In this document: piece by piece, positions 23,396 to 35,020 of the stretch
How the letters are laid out: every line of letters begins with the position of its first letter
How positions within the stretch are numbered: position 1 is the first letter of the stretch
Origin: Diaporthe sp. PMI_573
Lineage: Eukaryota > Ascomycota > Sordariomycetes > Diaporthales > Diaporthaceae
DNA: 64,000 bases
Reading direction: 5' to 3'
Assembly (NCBI GenBank): GCA_021399435.1
Contig: JAJTUP010000030.1
Span: 124,001 to 188,000, forward strand
The notes under the pieces: model-generated
What the model was told of the DNA's origin: nothing
Seen by the model: the letters and a program-made list of their open reading frames with translations, nothing else
Database searches by the model: none
Made by a program: the position numbers and the translations under genes

Positions 23396-24109
23396 ATGGC
23401 GCAACTTACAGACTTCAAGGTCCTATCATTCGACGTGTACGGCACCTTGATAGATTGGGAAGAAGGGATCATCTCCAATCTTCAGCCGCTGCTTGATGCC
23501 AATAACGCTACCTTCAGTAGAGACAAACTTCTCGACGTGATCCACGAATGCGAACGGACGCAGCAGGCCATCACGCCGGATCTAAAGTATCACGAGATTC
23601 TGGCCGCCATCCACCCGCAAATTGCAGCCAGGCTGGGCCTAGCAAAGCCTTCCTTGGATCAAAGCAATGCATTCGGGTCCTCTGTGGGCTCTTGGCCTGC
23701 ATTCCCAGACACCGTCGCTGCGTTAAAGCGGCTAAGAAAGCATTTCAAGCTCGTGGTGCTCTCGAACGTCGACCACGAGTCATTCGCCCTCAGCAACAGT
23801 GGTCCTCTGGAGGGCGTCAAATTCGATCTGGTCATCACCGCTCAGGATGTTGGTTCTTACAAGCCGGATCTTGAGAATTTCCGATACATGCTCAGAGAGA
23901 TCGAGGAGAAATTGGGCGTGCCGAAGGACCAGATTCTCCAGACGGCACAGAGCCAGTATCACGATCATCAGCCTGCCAAGAAAATGGGTATGAGCTCTTG
24001 CTGGATAGTCCGGCCAGGCTCCATTATGGGGAATCGGAGTCCTCAAGTATACGACTGGAAGTTTGATACCCTTGGCGGCATGGCAGATGCTTTGGAGAAT
24101 TCGCAGTGA
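23396..24109 (+). CDS. HAD-superfamily, L-2-haloacid dehalogenase-like
   Basis: An intronless 237-residue protein, typical for type II haloacid dehalogenases (about 220-240). HAD motifs in order: motif I VLSFDVYGTLID with nucleophile D13; motif II VVLSNVD with the conserved Ser/Asn; motif III lysine in VGSYKPDLENF; motif IV region TAQSQYHDHQPAKKMG, where the dehalogenase-like branch keeps a YHD motif. Characterised relatives hydrolyse 2-haloacids or act as small-molecule phosphatases; fungal members are rarely characterised. It lies about 1 kb before the proline-racemase-like gene on the same strand and could be an edge member of that cluster, but nothing in the sequence proves it. Confidence 0.88.
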   Translation: MAQLTDFKVLSFDVYGTLIDWEEGIISNLQPLLDANNATFSRDKLLDVIHECERTQQAITPDLKYHEILAAIHPQIAARLGLAKPSLDQSNAFGSSVGSWPAFPDTVAALKRLRKHFKLVVLSNVDHESFALSNSGPLEGVKFDLVITAQDVGSYKPDLENFRYMLREIEEKLGVPKDQILQTAQSQYHDHQPAKKMGMSSCWIVRPGSIMGNRSPQVYDWKFDTLGGMADALENSQ

Positions 24110-25139
24110 TAGCGCGATATGTCTTGGCTCGGAAGTTTGAGATGTATTGCGACTGTGTGGAATATTTTTGTGTAATATGGATTAGCAATAAGCCGCGATC
24201 GAGAATGCGTCGGAGAACGTCGAAGGGCCGGTTTTTCGAGTTCGTAGGGTTGATCCAGAGTAGGCTTGGTCACGCCACGGGTGCAGTCGGACCTACCATG
24301 ACAGGAAGATAGCCGCAGCGCATATACTTTCAAGACGGATACCCAAAGCTAATTCATAATTCGAAAGCACTCGTCTGTCTCTTCATAAGGTTCAATCGCG
24401 CTTTCCACTCAGAGTTGCAGCCAACGGAAGGCAGTACGTGCGGGTCAATGGTAGGAGAGAACAGAAGTAGTTCGAGCATCAAGGCACGAGTTTTGATTTC
24501 TTCCTTTGAAGCGCCAACATGACCGAACGGAAGTCTCCAATACCCGTATCAGAGCCCTAGGAACGACTGAGGCCTTGACGGGTGGACCCTAGCATGCGAT
24601 CGTTGCTCAATGTGGTGCACGAGCACGTCGCATTTCTTTTCGGTGTCCTAGAGTTGCTCTGCATTTTACACTATGGATATAAGACTGATGATGTTGATAA
24701 CTAGACGCCCTAAAGAGCCACATCCTTCTATCTTACCAGGAGAGGCTTGACGCAGAAAGCAATTCCTTTTCTTGGACTGGCTGGTGAACGCATCACGAGG
24801 GCTATGACAAACATCAAGGTCTACCTTCAACATAGTCATACAAGAAAAGTGCTTCGTTGCTGGGAGTTTGTGGAGAACTCGTCCTGGGATAGTAATCATC
24901 GGCGTACGAAAGACATACTCGACGCGAAGCTTAATACGTACCGGCCGACCTCGGAGGTTGTCTCGCTCTTCCAACTTTGCCTTTGCCGATGCTAGCCATG
25001 CCATTGGAACACCGCTCAAGCTGCTGAAAAGAGCAAGCCGAGGTAACTTGGTTGAGTATAGATACCTGAGTACCCATTTTGAATCATAATTGCTACTTTC
25101 TCACACCACTACTTTCTCGATAAAGAGTAAGGAAGCGTC
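24110..25139. other. Intergenic, no gene seen
   Basis: Upstream region of the proline-racemase-like gene. Short frames only. No recognisable element. Confidence 0.5.
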
Positions 25140-26171
25140 ATGTCTTCGTCAAACTGGATCCAAACCGAAGACTGGCACACAGCAGGCGAACCCTTTCGCA
25201 TTGTCAGCGACCTCCCCGTAAACGCACTCCCACATGCTGCCTCCGTGGCGGAACGCCGCTTCGCGGTACTCAAGAGCCCAACCCATCCTCTCAACATCCT
25301 GCGCCAGCAACTATGCCTAGAGCCCCGAGGCCACTCCGACATGTACGGCGGCTTTATTACCCCACCTGACGACTCTGGCGCGCACTTTGGTGTGCTCTTT
25401 TGGCACGCCGAGGGCTTTTCCACGGCGTGCGGTCACGGGACCATCGCGCTCGGGTACTGGGCTGTCACTAAAGGGCTGGTGAGAGCTCCCGAGGCCGATG
25501 GGGTTGTTGATGTTATCGTCGACGTTCCATCTGGTCGAGTCGTTGCTACCGTTGCCGTTAAGCAAGGGAAACCCGTTCACGCGGACTTCATCAACGTAGC
25601 GAGCTACCAGCTAGAAAAGGGGCTGTCAGTGGATGTACCCTCTCGAAGTATCAGCGTTATTGCCGATCTGGCTTTTGGCGGTGCCGTGTATGCCACCGTC
25701 AACGCAGCTCAGTTCGGTCTGAAAATCGAGCCGAAGAATGCGAACGAGTTCATTGCGCTGGGAAGGGAGATCAAAAAGGCTCTGGGCGCGAGGGCATGTT
25801 ATGGTACATATGACTGTTATGGCGTGATCTTTTTCCAGGAGGACGATAGGAGTGCGGATCCTGTAAGACAGACGAATGTTACTGTCTTCGCCGATGGGCA
25901 GATTGATCGCTCCCCCTGTGGCTCTGGAACCTGTGCAAGACTGGCGGTGCTGCTAGCGGAGGGAAGGCTGGGGGCCGGACAATCGAAGCTCATACACGAA
26001 TCCATTGTTGGATCAACGTTTGAGGGAGAAATTGTATCTGAGGAGCAGAGCCCCATCCGAGGTGGTGCACCAGCTTGTATACCAAGAGTAAGGGGTCATG
26101 CGAATTTGGTGGGGAGGATGAATTTCTTTATCGACCCAGAAGATCCAGTCTTGCCGTTTACGTTACGATGA
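25140..26171 (+). CDS. Proline racemase / 4-hydroxyproline 2-epimerase-like (Cys/Cys type)
   Basis: An intronless 343-residue protein of the proline racemase superfamily. Motifs: HTAGEPFRIV (about 13-22), LCLEPRGHSDMYG (59-70), the first catalytic cysteine C97 in FSTACGHGTIALG, and the second, C260, in QIDRSPCGSGTCARLA. Both Cys are present, as in proline racemases and 4-hydroxyproline 2-epimerases, which use the pair as general acid/base to invert the alpha carbon without a cofactor. The Cys/Thr paralogues that dehydrate trans-3-hydroxyproline lack the second Cys. Such a paralogue sits next to it at 26680-27882 in convergent orientation. Which of racemase or epimerase is correct cannot be told by eye. 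The enzyme should be cytosolic; no targeting signal is seen. Confidence 0.92.
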   Translation: MSSSNWIQTEDWHTAGEPFRIVSDLPVNALPHAASVAERRFAVLKSPTHPLNILRQQLCLEPRGHSDMYGGFITPPDDSGAHFGVLFWHAEGFSTACGHGTIALGYWAVTKGLVRAPEADGVVDVIVDVPSGRVVATVAVKQGKPVHADFINVASYQLEKGLSVDVPSRSISVIADLAFGGAVYATVNAAQFGLKIEPKNANEFIALGREIKKALGARACYGTYDCYGVIFFQEDDRSADPVRQTNVTVFADGQIDRSPCGSGTCARLAVLLAEGRLGAGQSKLIHESIVGSTFEGEIVSEEQSPIRGGAPACIPRVRGHANLVGRMNFFIDPEDPVLPFTLR

Positions 26172-26679
26172 AGTTGCCCAGTCGAACGGGTTATTCCTAG
26201 CTAGAAAGTCCGTACCATTTGAGTGATAGCATCTCTATGTTTCATTCTTTAGGACACATCCTCTCACTTCTCAAAGCCTTATCTTGCATGACACTTTAGT
26301 CTCGGCAAACAGCCAGTTACGAAAATTGTCATTCATCCACTCCATCAATAGACACCGATCCTGCAAGCAGCTCTATGGTAACTATGCTTGAATAAAGGCA
26401 TGTCAACCTGATGATACATTTTCAGAGTAAGCTAGGTTATGTGCTAATATGATACTGGAAGCGCTCTAGAGATAGCCGCATCGATATCTGCTCGAAACGT
26501 CAATGGCTTTCTTCTGTATTGTGTCTATTTCTCAGAAATAACAGTCAGGGAAAGGCTTTTCTAAGCAGCACATCCTCTTTCAGCGTATAAGACCACGTCC
26601 GGTTGCAATACTTAATACCCTGTACTGGAAGTTACTTCTACCTCCCTCCCACCTTCCATATCCTCCTTTGGACCACATC
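26172..26679. other. Convergent 3' regions
   Basis: Between the stops of two convergent proline-racemase-superfamily genes. AT-rich, no coding signal. Confidence 0.5.
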
Positions 26680-27882
26680 CTAGACTTGAAATCTAAGATC
26701 ATGTATGAGGAAGCCATCTGATGCTATCTCATCTTTATCGTCAACAACGAATGTCGAGAATCCGATATAGGAGGCATGCCCTTCCACCCGCACCCTTACT
26801 GCCTTCTTCGTGTCGTTTGGGAGTCCTTCCAGTAAAACTTCCTCCATGACTTCAGCGGTGAATGATCCCGCTGAGAACGAGTTAGATACTATTGAATCGT
26901 AGGTCCATCGCTTTCCGACAGGTCTAAGTCCTTTCGCGTTGGCCAGCGCCATCCGGGCGACGACACAGGATCCGGTTGGGGATCTGTCAATCTGCCCGTT
27001 ACCGAAGAAGAAGATGCCAGCCTCTCCGCCCTCACTACCATTCTTCGCAGCTCCTATCGTGTAATCTGAGACCATTATGCCATAAGCGCGCTGTGCAGCC
27101 GGGGGAATGCCGATTTCCGCGAGCCTCTCCCCCATGGCTGCGATGGCTTGCTTCAACGTCTCAGCACGATGTTTCACGCGCTCCAAAGCAACCCCCCGCA
27201 GGCCGTTTTCGAAGCCTAGGGCCCTGGAGTCAACAATGATGGAGTATGAGCCCCCATAGCAGAAGTCCACCGGGACCTCACCTCGCCCATCCAGCCCCAG
27301 CCACCGGGCCTCTGTTGCAATGGGGATCCTCACGCCCATGGCCAAAGGGTATGCCGGCATAGAGAGGAATGACACAGGCCGACTTTTGTCAGAATACCTC
27401 CCATCCGGCGTGACTGGGACGACGAGCCTCACCAGCTCGCCTGGCGCATGGAGCAGTACGGTCGTCGTACGGGTCAAGGCGTCGAAGCCCAGGCTCGCAC
27501 GGGCAGGGAAGACGGTATCGTCGTGGGTGTCGACGAGGAAGCGGCCGAGGGCGATGGTGGCGTGGCCGCACATGGTGGAGTATCCGTTGTTGTGGCAAAA
27601 GAGCACGCCCATGTGGGCCTCACCGGAGCGGACCAGTTCCGTCTCGGGCCGCAGGATGGCACCGTACATATCCCGGTGGCCGCGGGGCTCCAGCAGCATG
27701 CGGCGCCGGACATGGTCAAACTCCGTCTCGGCCTGGGCGCGCTGCTCAAGCAGCGTAGTGCCGGGCAGCAGCGGTGGGAAACCGGCATAGAGGATGCGCG
27801 CAGGTTCGCCTGTGACGTGCATGTCGACACATTTCAGCACGGTATCAGCCGAAGACAACTCGAGGTGATTGATTAGGTCCAT
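26680..27882 (-). CDS. Trans-3-hydroxy-L-proline dehydratase-like (Cys/Thr type)
   Basis: An intronless 400-residue member of the proline racemase superfamily, starting MDLINHLELS. Motifs: DMHVTGEPARI (20-30), LLEPRGHRDMYG (63-74), the catalytic Cys C105 in YSTMCGHATIALG, and T303 in place of the second Cys in QIDRSPTGSCVVARMA. A Cys/Thr pair is the hallmark of trans-3-hydroxy-L-proline dehydratase (human L3HYPDH type), which forms delta-1-pyrroline-2-carboxylate. It is longer than its Cys/Cys neighbour because of an insertion around residues 240-290. The two genes are convergent and clearly diverged, so they are an old paralogue pair or were brought together, not a recent duplication. The GC-rich 5' half contrasts with the AT-richer flanks. 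Confidence 0.88.
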   Translation of the reverse strand: MDLINHLELSSADTVLKCVDMHVTGEPARILYAGFPPLLPGTTLLEQRAQAETEFDHVRRRMLLEPRGHRDMYGAILRPETELVRSGEAHMGVLFCHNNGYSTMCGHATIALGRFLVDTHDDTVFPARASLGFDALTRTTTVLLHAPGELVRLVVPVTPDGRYSDKSRPVSFLSMPAYPLAMGVRIPIATEARWLGLDGRGEVPVDFCYGGSYSIIVDSRALGFENGLRGVALERVKHRAETLKQAIAAMGERLAEIGIPPAAQRAYGIMVSDYTIGAAKNGSEGGEAGIFFFGNGQIDRSPTGSCVVARMALANAKGLRPVGKRWTYDSIVSNSFSAGSFTAEVMEEVLLEGLPNDTKKAVRVRVEGHASYIGFSTFVVDDKDEIASDGFLIHDLRFQV

Positions 27883-28367
27883 AGCCTTTTTGTTGTTTGA
27901 AGAACAAGATGGAATTATCAGAGGTTCTTACTATCGGATCACTGGTGTTGAGGGTGAAAAGCTCTTTGGTACGGGTTAGCGAGTGTGTACATTACTCAGT
28001 GCCAACCGTTTTGTGCTGCTTAAGCTCGGATGCGGGAGCACACCCCGGCGTTGTGGACCGGATAAACATATCAATGGCGTCAATAGTGGAAAGATATTGC
28101 GGCTCTACAGTTCTATATCATAGGCATAATTACACGGTCCTGCCAATTTGCTCTCCTATGTATATTATTGATCTTTAGCAACGCATGCAGCCACCGGAAA
28201 AACATCTCTAATTATGCCTTAAATACATGCCTCTGGAAGACTGGCAGAAATGTCATATTCATAACAATCTATAAGTCACTCGCCAATAAGTCCTATAAAA
28301 AGTATGAAGAAATTCTTTCGTCGGTCAGTGACTTGCTCCTCATTATTCCAGCTGCTAATCTTCAAGT
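27883..28367. other. Intergenic, no gene seen
   Basis: Promoter side of the dehydratase-like gene (-) and 3' side of the DAL5-like transporter (-). Nothing recognised. Confidence 0.5.
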
Positions 28368-30257
28368 CTAGTAAGTATAACGGAAAGTTGTATTCTCCCA
28401 GTCTGTCATGTCCTCCCTCTCAGACTCCAGTCCGGCTTGTATCAAGTCTTCTGGGACCCCGTACTGGGTGTTGCGTCGCTTGTTTTCGAAGACGCATAAC
28501 AGGTAGTACGCCACTCCTGACGCAGCCATAAGGGCGAAAGCGAACATCATTGCTCCTATACCAAGTGAATACCGCGGGGCCTGGCTCGTGAGGAAGAATT
28601 GCGGGCCGATGATGTTTCCAACGGCTGCAATGATGCTTGAGGTTAGTCATACATGTCTCCGGTTGCCACTGACAGCCCCGAGACCTAACGACAAAAATGC
28701 GGTACTTACCATAGCACACAGCAACCGTGATACCCATGAAGCTTTTCTTCGTAGCACCAGCAGTGTTGGACGAGTTGAGACTGAGCATGAAGACCCAGGG
28801 GACATTGTAGAAGCCCATGATATACACTCCGGCCAACGAGGCGTTGCGCTGCTCATTAATGTCAAGCGTGTGTACCATGACGGCACCGACGAGGCCGATG
28901 AGCGCCGAGACAATCCAGAATAGGCACCGCAGATTCTGGACGAGGTACGAGATGGCAGTCAGTGTGGCGCCCGCCACCATAGCCACCGCCGCCTGAGGCG
29001 TGGCCATGAGGACCGTCTTGGTCTGGCTGAAGCCGTAGCCTTCGATGATGAGAGGATTGAAGTTGGTGATGCCTGCGTTCGCAACTGCATAGCCGATCCC
29101 GCAAGCCCAGATGCACCAGCACTTGGGATCCCTTAATGCTTCCAGAATGTGGTGGGCTTCAAATTTCTAAGCAAGTAAATTTCAGTCAGGAGCTACTACG
29201 AGTGGAAGTTCTGTGATGAAGTTGAAATAGAAATGGAGGTTGATGAACTTGAGAGCAATATAACTGACCTTGTGGTTGTCAACACCTGTCTGGTTCGCTG
29301 CGAGGCGGGTTATTGCTGCGGCTTTCTCTTTTTCATTAAGAAACCAAGCATTAGCCGGGGAGTCCGGCAGTGCAACGAAGACGACGCCGCCGGTGAGAAT
29401 GGTAACGGCTCCGTAGATGAGGAAAATATACTGAGAATCATGATCAGCCTCACGAGCAAGGTATGAAAAGCACCATGCCCCTCGATAGTGAAATAGCATT
29501 CTCTGGTGACTTCTTACCTTCCAAGTCGCCAATTCTCCCTTGATATTGCCTATTGCATACGACAATATACCTCCAAACACGCCAGCAAACGTATTGTGCC
29601 ACAGCGCCGTCCGCAGTGGCTGCTCCTCACGACGATACCATGTCGAGTTGAGCACCAACATGCACGGCAACAGCGCCGCCTCGAAGATACCCAGCAGAAC
29701 TCGAATGACCGCGAGTCCCGCAAAGTTGTGGCACGCAGCCATCAGGCAGATGCAGGCGCCCCAAAGCACAAGACACGCACCGATGTATCTGCCGATGGGA
29801 ACCTTGGTCATGATCCAGAGGCTGGGAAATTCCATGGCCAGGTATCCGAAATAGAAGATGCTGCCGAGCCAGGAGTATTCCTGCCCATGAAGGTTGGTGT
29901 CTTGCCGCAGTCCAAAAATGGCGGCGAAGCCCATAGCATTCTGAGAACATACGGAGAGAAAGTCAGTCTGTGATGCATTGCTGGCCGCCAGGCTCGCTGC
30001 CTTGGCCATGGCCTGTTGATGAAGGTAACAGTTATTTGTTTCTTGCTCACCTTGTCAAGAAATGCCAAAGTCATGGCTATTACGGCACATGGCAAGACCA
30101 CCAGGTCAGTCTTCATCAGGATACGTCGATTCTGCGCAGGTGGCAAGGAGTGCACGTCGTCATTGAGGTGGGATGACATGTTCCCAGCGTTTTCATCGAG
30201 GCCTGCTCCATCTTTGTTGGTCGACTTGAGGTTACCATCCAGCGGTCTGGATGCCAT
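28368..30257 (-). CDS. MFS transporter, DAL5/allantoate permease family
   Basis: Five exons: 30051-30257, 29518-29940, 29269-29430, 28710-29166 and 28368-28624, with introns of 110, 87, 102 and 85 nt, give 501 residues, all junctions in frame. Family marks: FLDK|NAMGFAAIFGL after the first junction, HGQEYSWLGSIFYFGYLAMEF, LGIFEAALLPCMLVLNSTWY, ALWHNTFAGVFGGILSYAIG, and ITNFNPLIIEGYGF. This is the anion:cation symporter branch of fungal MFS (about 12 membrane segments), whose members import allantoate, nicotinate, ureidosuccinate and other carboxylates. A nearer acceptor in the first intron would add about 21 residues but breaks the family pattern. Its place beside hydroxyproline-type enzymes suggests uptake of their substrate or a related amino or organic acid. 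Confidence 0.88.
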
Positions 30258-30925
30258 GTTCAAATTGCTTGCTGTGCTTGTTCAAGGGACTGTGGTTTGA
30301 TTCCGCAAGTCGCGTAGGCCGTGTTTTGTCCAGCCAGGGTAGCTCAGTACATGGAGGTATCAAAAACAGATGACTTGGGAGCTTGGTATAATTTATCGTC
30401 AAGCACCAAATTGCATGCGACGTTTTGATAAGCGTTCCAAGACGGATAACAAGATGCAGTGGGCTGCCATTGAACATAGCATGGGGCACGGTCACAGATT
30501 CTTCACCTCTTACGTGGCTAAAAATTCAATTAAGGTGACATGCCCTTACCTGCTTCAGGTACTGACTGTTGTACGCGATGAGGAGATGGTCGTTTTCGGG
30601 ACCGGGTTGACGGAATCGCACCACGGGATCACGCAATGAGAATGTGGATCTTCCTCTGCGGTGGTCTCCATCAAGATCACCAGCACCTGCTCAAATGGAT
30701 GTCGATTTTGTTTCTTGACTCGCACGAGATATGAGTCTCGTGAGTGTATTCAAGCCGGATACTTCAAAAAGCTTTAATGGCAATGGTCTTTTGGGAATCA
30801 TAGGTAGTTGCAACGCCAAGTTTTCACAGACATCATGTTCAGATTTGTGAGCTTCCACATGTGAAGCCGATCTGACCAAGGAGAATTCTTTTCTATGTTG
30901 TAGATCATCCTGCTGTTCGACTAAT
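30258..30925. other. Intergenic, no gene seen
   Basis: Promoter side of the DAL5-like transporter and 3' side of the aminotransferase gene. Nothing recognised. Confidence 0.5.
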
Positions 30926-32094
30926 TTACAAGTCTAACCTTTCTAAAACAGTTAGGTCGCGCGGCTTTTCCAACTCAGAAAGAATCTGCGCTCTCGTCCT
31001 GGCCACATCCCTGTCCACCTCTGCTTTGTAGAGCTTCTGAATAGCCGCGGTGAGAGGCCCTCTCTTCCCATCCCCGATCTTCCTTCCGTCGACCTCGGTG
31101 ACGTGAATCTGAGATGGGAAGGTGCCGGTGCAGAACGCCTCGTCGGCACCGTACACCTCGGTGAGCGCAAAGTCGAGCTCGCGGACAGTGATCCCGGCCG
31201 CGCGGCACACATCGATCGTCTTTTGTCGCGTGATCCCCTGCATCTGGTTGTCCTTGGTCGGCGCCCACACCTCGTCCCCGCGCACGACGAAGAAGTTGAC
31301 AGAGTTGCACGTCTTCACAAACCCCCGCTGATCCAGCATCAGAGCCTCGTCGACGTTCATGAAGTTGGCGCTGATACAGGCCTGCACGTCTGTCGCCTTC
31401 GAGATGTGGTTCCACTGCTCATCTTTGACATCTGGCGGGCCGCGGCGGACCCACATCGTGCCTAGACGGAGGCCCCGGTCTCGAGCCTCTGGGTCGACGG
31501 CCTTGATCTCCGGGATGATCACCAAGAGCGGCAGTCCCAAGTTCACATGTGGGTCTTGGTGAGGTGTTGATTTGAGACCTCGACTGACCACCAGACGGAT
31601 ATGAACGTGTGGTTCGTCGCCCATGTCGTTGGCGTCGAGGGTTTCGTGAAGCAGCGACAGGAGCTCCCCTTTCGTGAGGCCTAGATCCATGTACATGGCC
31701 TGCGCGGACTGAAAAAGGCGATTAATATGTTCTTTTGCGAACTGGACGCGGCCTTTGACTGCACGGATACCTTCCTATATTTGAATACACCGCTCGTCAG
31801 CAATACCCTCCAACCAGAGAACACGGGTTTCGTATAATGTAGGTCGTCGAACCCATATCCCATCACCAACGAGAAAGTTGGAGTCGAAAACGGAGATTAC
31901 GGCTTGGTCCCTTGGGACGAGCCGAAACTCGTTAGTGACGCCATCTCGCATGCCGACCTAATCCCAAAGTCAGTTAAAAGCGTAGCTTTCACATTGAGTT
32001 AGTAGGGTCGTAGCTCATTCACCTTGATAGATGCGTTTCTAACATTCGCCACAGCAGTATGGCTCGTTGCCGGCTGCCTCTTTGGTGTAGACAT
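30926..32094 (-). CDS. Class IV PLP-dependent aminotransferase (D-amino acid/branched-chain type)
   Basis: Three exons: 32023-32094, 31853-31957 and 30926-31774, introns 65 and 78 nt, give 341 residues. The second junction is GDGIW|EGIRAVKGR, which rebuilds the fold-type IV amino end. Motifs: SVFDSNFLVGDGIW (about 44-59), HIRLVVSRGLKSTP, QWNHISKATDVQACI with the likely PLP lysine, EALMLDQRGFVKTCNSVNFF, GITRQKTIDVCRAAGI (phosphate-binding region) and YGADEAFCTGTFPS. The family covers branched-chain, D-alanine and R-selective amine transaminases plus aminodeoxychorismate lyase; transaminase is more likely because the dimer-loop and EALMLD motifs fit. In this cluster it could act on a racemised (D-) amino acid, which is inference. 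Confidence 0.88.
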
Positions 32095-32727
32095 CGCGAC
32101 TTCCTTGTTGAGCGAGCAGGAACCGGTTATATCACGGTCTGGGAAGGACGCAAGTTGTGCTCGATCGCCGGATTTTATAGTTGGGAGAGAAAATCATTTT
32201 AAGTTCAAAATCCCGACTAATGTCTTCCAAAGTGGGCCTATTCTCCAATCTCAGTCAGCGCTTACCCCACTCTTATTTGGTCTCTTTTCCGGTGCCCAGC
32301 AGAGTATCACAGTCGGGCCTCAGGGGCAAAGACTGAGCAGCCCCGTCTCAACCGTGCCTATCAGTACGTTATCTTGAAGATTGAATTGCCGTTCTCTGAC
32401 GTGTCTGGGGGATCCGCGCTGGCACATATATTACTTTTAAATTATTTCATAGAACGAATAGCAAGCTACCTGAAGAGTTGGACCTATAAGGATATAGTCA
32501 CTATTGTAGTAGATAGCTTTCATAATGGGCTCTTCAGCCATTAGTCTAAGTATCAACAGTGTTTACTGCTTGGATAGCCTCACTGCTAGTGATAATTACC
32601 TCGACAAGAGATATTACACAGTAAGAACTAAAAAACGCTGCTCTGGTAATATAAACCGTACGGGCTACTATCAGACCCTAGAAAGGTTTGGTGTAATCAT
32701 TACAAATGGGTGAGACTACCATTAACA
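32095..32727. other. Intergenic, no gene seen
   Basis: Promoter of the aminotransferase (-) and 3' side of the next MFS gene (-). The 32400-32720 part is AT-rich. Confidence 0.5.
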
Positions 32728-34492
32728 TTATGTTGCAAGCCTTGACACTTGAATATTGCGAACAAACAAGCCACACACTAAACAAGCAACAGCAACTGTA
32801 GTGCTGTAAACAAACACGCTATGCAATGCCTCCCCGTACGCAATACACACCTCCGGCCGACCAACATCCCGACCCAACTCCTGCGGGTGGTCCGTCAGAT
32901 GATGCAACACGCTGGCTCCCTCTTTGCACAGTTCGACCACATTCCTGAGCCCTCTGTGCTCGCCCGGTACGTCGTTGTCATCGTCGGAGATGTGCTTGGC
33001 CAGCTGACTAAACCGCGACCTAAATATGATCCCCGCAACGGACAGGCCGGCCGCGGCGCCTGTTTGTCGAAAGGTATATAGCATGCTCGTGCAAGTGGTC
33101 TGCATATTGTCGTGGTTATATTGTATGGTTACCAAAAGTGCGATGAGGATGACAGTTGGAATACTGCCAAACCCGGCACCCATAGCAATAAGAGGGAGCA
33201 CAGTGGCCCAGACGGGTGTGTCGAGGTTACTCATGGCAAAACCAGTGGTGCCACGGCGAAGACGAGGAAAACCACTGGCTTGATGAGCCCGTAGCCCCCG
33301 AGACGCTTGATCAGCAGACCGGTTGTCAAAGACCCCAATGACGCGCCCACGAGCTCACCCAGCATCTGAACTCCGACTTGCGAGGCGCTGTACCCGCGTA
33401 CTTGGATCCAGAATGGCACATAGTAGAGGAGGCTGTGCATCGAGGCCGCGACTAGTACAGCGGATGCGCAAACCATGGCCACGGTGCGATCCCGTAGCAG
33501 GAGGATGGGAATGAAAGGGCTGTGGGTGGCATGAGAAAATCCCACAATGGCGAAACAGACAAATAGAACAGTAGATACGGCGAGGAGGGTCCATGAGAGG
33601 GGTGGTATGTAATCGCCCTGTTCTGCGAGGTTGAGGCCCAGGGTGAGACACACGATCGCACTCACCAGCGAGGCGGTGCCGGGATAGTCGATGCGGCTGT
33701 TGTCGTCAGAGTCGTCCCGGCCCAGAAGAGGATCAGCAGGCGGAAGCGTGAAGTAGACACCAACAAGCACCAAAAGAGACAACGGTACAAAGCAAAAAAA
33801 GGCCCACGGCCAGCCGACCCAATCATGCACAGCACCGCCGACCACGCCCCCAACACCAATGCCAGCCGCCCAGATAACGTCCGCGATACCCGTCCACACA
33901 GCCCGTCTATCAAGAGGCACAAGGTCTGTGGCAATGAAAGCAGCGATAGCATTCATAGCTCCACCACCTGCGCCAGCAATGATGCGGCCCGTGATGAGCA
34001 ACGGCACTCCTCCGACGGCGATGAAGCTCGAAACGCCGCAGAGCACGTTGCCTAGGGTGAAGAGGAAGGTCGAGGCAAAGAGGTTGAATCGACGGCCGTA
34101 CAAGTCGCTGAGTCTTCCTATGAGTGGCTGCGTGGCGGCTGTAGCTATGAGGTATGAAGATCCTAACCAGGACACTAAGGATAGCGGAGAGAATTGCGAT
34201 GCCATGGCTGCTGAGAGAGTTGATACTAGGGTGACATCTTTCAAGCAGGCAGATCAAAGCTGGTAAGCGATTTATCATTGGATATAGACTGGCCAGTTGG
34301 TAATAGAGATACCCACTTACCCATGGCCACGAGCAGGAGGCCCACGTACGGAAAACCTATGGTGAGCCACAACTGTTGCTGGCTAAGCTTCTGCGGCCCA
34401 GGAGACGTTTGGTGCTCCAAGTCTTGACCATTCGACCCGATGGTGGACATGCCATTGTGGCCTATTAGTGGGGATTGCTCATCGGTAGCCAT
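32728..34492 (-). CDS. MFS multidrug-type transporter (DHA2, 14-TM), with apparent frameshift
   Basis: Exon one is 34321-34492 and exon two runs from 34237 down, with an 83-nt intron; the junction gives LLVAMDVTLVSTLSAAMA. Marks of the H+-antiporter DHA2 group: WLGSSYLIATAATQPLIG, motif A GRLSDLYGRR, AGAGGGAMNAIAAFIATDLV, and late ATVLPLIAMGAGFGSIP and TSMLYTFRQTGAAAGLSVAG. The frame breaks at about 33231-33241. The first part ends ...FAVAPLVLP-stop, while the next frame continues SNLDTPVWATVLP without loss of homology. A single missing base in the T4 run (plus strand AAAA, 33238-33241) would account for it, and the total would then be 560 residues, normal for the family. Either a sequence error or a damaged gene. 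A likely role is export of a cluster product or toxic phenolic. Confidence 0.8.
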
Positions 34493-35020
34493 TGTGGCTT
34501 TGGCTTCGGCGGTTCTTTTGAGGGAGGCCCCGTGCAAGGTTTAGGTTGGGGCCACGCTCCGAGCTGAAAGATATTCCCGCACTTATGCAGATTTAATATA
34601 TTTCTATCCCCCGGCAGAAACAAGGGCTTGAAGGACGTCATCGGCAAACTTTCCTCCCGAATGGACTTCCCAAAGTTGTCGAAACAACTCCCGAGATGAC
34701 TCGGAACTTTTTTCAAACAGCTGTTAATTACCAGTATGACCAAATCCATTACACAATGCAGAATGGTTACTTCATTTTTACGACAATGCAAGCTCACAGT
34801 AAAGGCCGCTAATACCTGCAACCGCCTGAATTTCCGCTTCGCTTACGCCTCGCGCCACGCAGACATGAGACACGTGGTGTTGTGTTCAACTTACACGACC
34901 CAGTTTCAGGGTAATACAGTCATTCCGTTGTCGTAGAGAGATCCGGGCTTTTCAAAGATCCGATATCAATTCGCCTATCTAACTATCCACTGTAGATAGA
35001 TCAGTATCCACCCTGCCCAC
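34493..35020. other. Intergenic, no gene seen
   Basis: Promoter side of the DHA2 transporter and 3' side of the flavin monooxygenase gene. Nothing recognised. Confidence 0.5.
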
